Positions 3,809 to 6,548 of a stretch of DNA of 6,548 bases are shown in pieces (the first letter of the stretch is position 1; each line of letters opens with the position of its first letter). Both the position numbers and the translations under genes were made by a program. The notes under the pieces are model-generated. The model had not been told where the DNA came from and did no database searches. It worked only from the letters and a program-made list of their open reading frames with translations. Origin of the DNA: Flavobacteriales bacterium (GTDB lineage: Bacteria; Bacteroidota; Bacteroidia; Flavobacteriales_D; SKUL01); contig SKUL01000214.1 of the NCBI GenBank assembly GCA_007129985.1, forward strand, positions 1-6,548, read 5' to 3'.

Positions 3809-6436
3809 TCACGGCAGTTTTACAAAGCGAAGCACCTGCTCTGTACTCTCACCAACTACCACAAAGTAGGCTCCCGAAGCCAGCGATGATACATCAATTG
3901 CTTCGTGGCAGTTAAGCAAATTGCGGCTCGCTACCACTTGCCCGAGGTGATTTAATATGCGAACGTCAAAGCGTTCGACACACCCCGGTTTTCGCAAGTA
4001 CACATACTGACCGCTCGGGTTAGGAAACAATTGCCACTGCAATGCGTGATGCTCGCCTATATTGGCTGTGGTCTCTATGACAAAAGATATCCAAAAGGCG
4101 CAACCCTGATCGTCGAGCACCTCAACATCATAGGCCCCGGGCGGAACCTCATCGCTGTACCACACGTCACTCCAACCATTGCTCCAGAAGTTGCTGTAAG
4201 GAGGGGTTCCCCCGATGGTTGAAATCTCCACAATTCCCGTTTCACCATCTGATACCGAGAAAGTGTGTGTATATTCAACTTGCAACGAATCAGGCTCCTG
4301 AATCCAAAATAACACCGAAGCCTCACAACCCATCCAGTCAACCACTCCAACTTCATACCAACCAGACGGAAGGGTAATCGGATTGATTCCTCCCCACTGC
4401 GATAAATACGGAGGAGTGCCACCAAAAGTCTCCAACATCACCGAACCATTGGATTCGCCAAAACATGAAACATTCGTAATCTGGGGTGAGATCCAAAGCG
4501 AGTCGGGCTGAGAGAGGTTAATACTGTCAGTCACCGCACAACCATAGTCATCCGTTGCGTAAAAGGAATATGAGCCAGAAAGGAGGTTGTCCAGAAACCC
4601 TGAGTTGTGCCCGGTATTCCACACAAGATCGCTGAGCGGCGCTGTAGAAACCTCAAGATAAATTGAGCCGTTACTGCCCCCATAACAATGGATATGATTG
4701 GCATTAAAATTAATTTCAGGCTCCGGTGCAAACAACACCTCAACAGGAAAGGATGGCACCCACACGCCGTAATCATTGAGGCTCTGAAGATAATACGTTC
4801 CGGGTTCAGTAATCTCAATCAGTGCGCTGTCCGCACCAGTACTCCAAACAAAGTTCTCATGTTCTCCTGCATTGAGCACCAACGTATCCCCCGGACAGAG
4901 ATACACCGTATCCTGGTTGTGAATGGCATAGGGAGTGTCGTAGGTTTCACCTTCAATAAAATGCAGGTGCTGATTAACATTGAGGTTGTAAAAGGTATGT
5001 GTGGTTCCGCGATTCCATGTGATCACAAGTGAATCTACGGTCTCAATGGTTCCCAAACCAAAGATCTCCTTTCCGGAATTCTGACTGATAAGATTCTCAC
5101 CGCACATGGTGAAGCGCACATAGTGGTTACCGTCGGCGTAGCAGTGAATCCAGGTTCCTATGCCATCTTTGTTGCTCAGCGTGCCCTCTACCGAAACCGA
5201 GAGATAGTTGTTAGTGCCTCCATCGTTTTCATAAAGTCTCACATGGTGTGGCCAGCGGTTACTGATGATAAAGTCAAAGTACCCGTCGTTGTTAAGATCA
5301 CCACGGGCACAGACGTAGGTTTCCGACGGGTCATTATCAATGCCTAACAATTCGTTTTCCTGGGTGAATATGCTTCCCTGCTGGTTCACAAAAAACTGGT
5401 TTCCAATGGGCGTCTGTACCGGAGAAGTAACACCTACGAAAAGGTCTTGCCACGAATCGTTGTCGTAGTCGAGCCATAGTGAACCCCATGTTACCTCATT
5501 CAGATGAACGCCCATCTCTTGTGCCACATCCTCAAACGTGCCATCACCGTTGTTCTGCATCAACTTGGTACCCACGCCGGGATTGTTGGTGATGTAGATA
5601 TCGAGGTCTCCGTCGTTGTCAAAATCATCCACAGTGCCCGTCATGGCGCAGATGTTAAAATCAAAACCCGACTCAATAGTTACCCTCGTAAAGGTGCCGT
5701 CACCGTTGTTTTCAAACAGCTCGTTGGGCCAAAACACGCGGTCAATCACAATAAACAGGTCTTCCCAACCATCGTTGTTGTAGTCTAAAAAAACAGGCTG
5801 AAACGAGGGTCTGGGAGGAATTTGAACCCCGCTTTCAATGGTCACATCCGTAAAAGTACCATCACAGTTGTTCCGATAAAGCTTCCCTTCAAATTGAGGC
5901 CCGATGTTAAATGACGGGTGATAAAACTTCGAGATATACAAATCAGGGCATCCATCGTGGTCGTAATCGCAAAAGGCTGCGCCAACATGGAAAAAATTAC
6001 CGGCCATCAGCCCGGCTGAGGTGGCCACATTGGTAAAATTGAATTCTCCGTCATTGTTCCATAGTTCTAATGGGCCCCCAAACTTCGTGATGAGCAAATC
6101 TGCATCGCCGTCGTTGTCGTAGTCGCACCAGAGCATCATACTAATGGATGAAGAGTGTGAATTGGGAATACTGAAAGGCGCGGGCTCAAAAACGCCCTGG
6201 TTGTTCACCAGAAACAAAGGATCACCATCTGCCAAACTGATCGTTAGGTCATCCCAGCCATCTTTGTTGAAGTCATAGAAACTCAACCCTTCACCATGTG
6301 GAGAATTACTAAATTGGTGCGGGCCACCCAGAAGGGTAGATATGTCCGTAAACTGTGCCGAGGCGCTGTTCAATAACAACAGCGCAAGCGCGGCGAGTAC
6401 ATGACTAACGTTTACAAAATGTTTCCTTGCCCTCAT
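3809..6436 (-). CDS. T9SS-secreted CRTAC1-like protein: FG-GAP/VCBS propeller, ASPIC/UnbV, SprB-like repeats, sorting domain
   Basis: This protein has 875 residues, ATG at 6436-6434 and TGA at 3811-3809. Residues 1-28 form a signal peptide (ALALLLLNSASAQ). Seven calcium-binding DxDxDG-type loops of FG-GAP/VCBS repeats start at residues 55, 105, 157, 218, 271, 323 and 380, a spacing of 50-61 residues that fits a seven-bladed beta-propeller. The linkers carry NNGDGTF motifs (about 242, 294). Residues about 408-497 form an ASPIC/UnbV domain, including NKDGIGTWIHCYADG, ISQNSGKEIFGLG and VDSLVITWNRG. Residues about 509-567 form an Ig/PKD-like segment (LCPGDTLVLNAG). Three SprB-like repeats follow at about 574-645, 648-714 and 720-787 (CYGGSNGS, CFGESNGS, GGTPPY twice). 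Residues about 798-875 form a type A sorting domain (LFPNPSG, VRILNHLGQVV, ASGAYFVVV). It is expected to be exported by Sec and then T9SS. Binding or adhesion at the surface is inference; no catalytic site is visible. Confidence 0.93.
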   Translation of the reverse strand: MRARKHFVNVSHVLAALALLLLNSASAQFTDISTLLGGPHQFSNSPHGEGLSFYDFNKDGWDDLTISLADGDPLFLVNNQGVFEPAPFSIPNSHSSSISMMLWCDYDNDGDADLLITKFGGPLELWNNDGEFNFTNVATSAGLMAGNFFHVGAAFCDYDHDGCPDLYISKFYHPSFNIGPQFEGKLYRNNCDGTFTDVTIESGVQIPPRPSFQPVFLDYNNDGWEDLFIVIDRVFWPNELFENNGDGTFTRVTIESGFDFNICAMTGTVDDFDNDGDLDIYITNNPGVGTKLMQNNGDGTFEDVAQEMGVHLNEVTWGSLWLDYDNDSWQDLFVGVTSPVQTPIGNQFFVNQQGSIFTQENELLGIDNDPSETYVCARGDLNNDGYFDFIISNRWPHHVRLYENDGGTNNYLSVSVEGTLSNKDGIGTWIHCYADGNHYVRFTMCGENLISQNSGKEIFGLGTIETVDSLVITWNRGTTHTFYNLNVNQHLHFIEGETYDTPYAIHNQDTVYLCPGDTLVLNAGEHENFVWSTGADSALIEITEPGTYYLQSLNDYGVWVPSFPVEVLFAPEPEINFNANHIHCYGGSNGSIYLEVSTAPLSDLVWNTGHNSGFLDNLLSGSYSFYATDDYGCAVTDSINLSQPDSLWISPQITNVSCFGESNGSVMLETFGGTPPYLSQWGGINPITLPSGWYEVGVVDWMGCEASVLFWIQEPDSLQVEYTHTFSVSDGETGIVEISTIGGTPPYSNFWSNGWSDVWYSDEVPPGAYDVEVLDDQGCAFWISFVIETTANIGEHHALQWQLFPNPSGQYVYLRKPGCVERFDVRILNHLGQVVASRNLLNCHEAIDVSSLASGAYFVVVGESTEQVLRFVKLP
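3812..4045 (-). other. Type A T9SS C-terminal sorting domain of the CRTAC1-like protein
   Basis: Residues 798-875 have the LFPNPSG opening, the core strand FDVRILNHLGQVV, the IDVSSLASGAYFVVV strand pair and a closing VLRFVKLP. Two cysteines (about 819 and 843) lie in this domain, which is less common and might form a disulfide. Confidence 0.9.
4076..4717 (-). repeat. Three SprB-like repeats
   Basis: Residues 574-787 hold three units spaced about 72-74 residues apart. Units 1 and 2 begin with C-[YF]-G-x-S-N-G-S and end with a D-x-x-G-C turn (DDYGCAV, DWMGCEA). Unit 3 lacks the opening cysteine but keeps GGTPPYSNFW, PPGAYDVEVLDDQGCAF. They match the T9SS-associated SprB repeat pattern seen once in the + strand protein at the left end. 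Confidence 0.82.
4946..5215 (-). other. ASPIC/UnbV domain
   Basis: Residues 408-497 show the landmarks of this domain: NYLSVSVEGTLSNKDGIGT at the start, a middle SQNSGKEIFGLG (usual form SQN....HFGLG), then VDSLVITWNRGTTHTF and a closing NVNQHLHFIEG. In CRTAC1-like proteins it follows VCBS repeats, exactly as here. Confidence 0.88.
5273..6274 (-). repeat. Seven FG-GAP/VCBS calcium-binding repeats (propeller region)
   Basis: Seven loops occur in order from the N-terminus: DFNKDGWDD, DYDNDGDAD, DYDHDGCPD, DYNNDGWED, DFDNDGDLD, DYDNDSWQD and DLNNDGYFD, each followed by hydrophobic strand residues such as LFIV or LYIS. Asp/Asn at positions 1, 3, 5 and 9 are the usual calcium ligands. The sixth loop has Ser in place of the usual Gly at position 6. 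Seven repeats match the blade number of integrin-type propellers. Confidence 0.85.
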
Positions 6437-6548
6437 CCCCAGTCATTGAGCAAATCGAAAAAATCAGTTGGTTCTCAGGAAGTCTTGCAGAGCTTCCTTT
6501 CGACTTTTAAACGTAAGTATTCCGTGCGGGTTGCCTAAATTTCAGCAC
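6437..6548 (-). promoter_or_regulatory. Upstream region of the CRTAC1-like gene with weak promoter candidates and a hairpin
   Basis: No gene start is visible in these 112 bases. On the - strand, TACGTTTA (6515-6508) is a one-mismatch -7 candidate, with a TTTA about 20 bases upstream as a poor -33. TCGATTTG (6458-6451) is a second candidate closer to the start codon. A hairpin, AGGAAG-TCT/AGA-CTTCCT, spans 6477-6498. It would fall in the 5' leader if the upstream promoter is used. No SD site precedes the ATG. None of these is strong. Confidence 0.35.

Noticed and set aside
4688..5032. A + strand open frame of 114 codons, and others at 5123-5347 and 5504-5788, opposite the CRTAC1-like gene.
   Set aside because: The opposite strand encodes a continuous 875-residue protein with clear domains; these frames show no domain, signal peptide or upstream signal.
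1..6548. A possible defence, mobile or biosynthetic system.
   Set aside because: No nuclease, recombinase, toxin-antitoxin, reverse transcriptase, CRISPR repeat or biosynthetic enzyme motif is visible in any supported gene; the content fits ordinary Bacteroidota surface-protein genes.

Overview
The window looks like a piece of a Bacteroidota chromosome, most likely Flavobacteriales or a close relative. Three things point there. Two proteins end in a type A C-terminal sorting domain of the type IX secretion system (T9SS), a system confined to that phylum. SprB-type and CRTAC1-like (ASPIC/UnbV) modules are present. Upstream regions carry TAnnTTTG-like -7 elements rather than sigma-70 boxes, with no consistent Shine-Dalgarno sequences. 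The placement below phylum is inference.

Layout. (1) Positions 2-1621, + strand: the 3' end of a large secreted, modular surface protein whose start lies left of the window. It holds two Cys-rich 30-residue repeats, one SprB-like domain, three about 95-residue beta-rich modules and a T9SS sorting domain. (2) 1663-1693: a hairpin terminator that can serve both convergent genes. (3) 1722-2696, - strand: an exported, probable outer-membrane beta-barrel protein of unknown role. (4) 2697-2853: a divergent promoter region. (5) 2854-3264 and 3359-3808, + strand: two small membrane-anchored proteins that align to each other without gaps and look like diverged tandem duplicates of an unnamed family. 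(6) 3809-6436, - strand: an 875-residue T9SS cargo protein with a seven-repeat FG-GAP/VCBS propeller, an ASPIC/UnbV domain, an Ig/PKD-like segment, three SprB-like repeats and a sorting domain. (7) 6437-6548: its upstream region, with a small hairpin and weak promoter candidates.

How the genes relate: the two large proteins are expected to cross the outer membrane through T9SS and be displayed on or released from the surface, probably as adhesive or binding proteins. The beta-barrel protein would sit in the same membrane. The two small proteins are probably anchored in the inner membrane facing the periplasm. Nothing in the sequence shows that these genes form one pathway.

I saw no RNA gene, CRISPR array, insertion sequence, phage gene or recognisable defence system. 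I do not claim a new system here. The least explained items are the paralogous small-protein pair and the three unnamed modules of the first protein.
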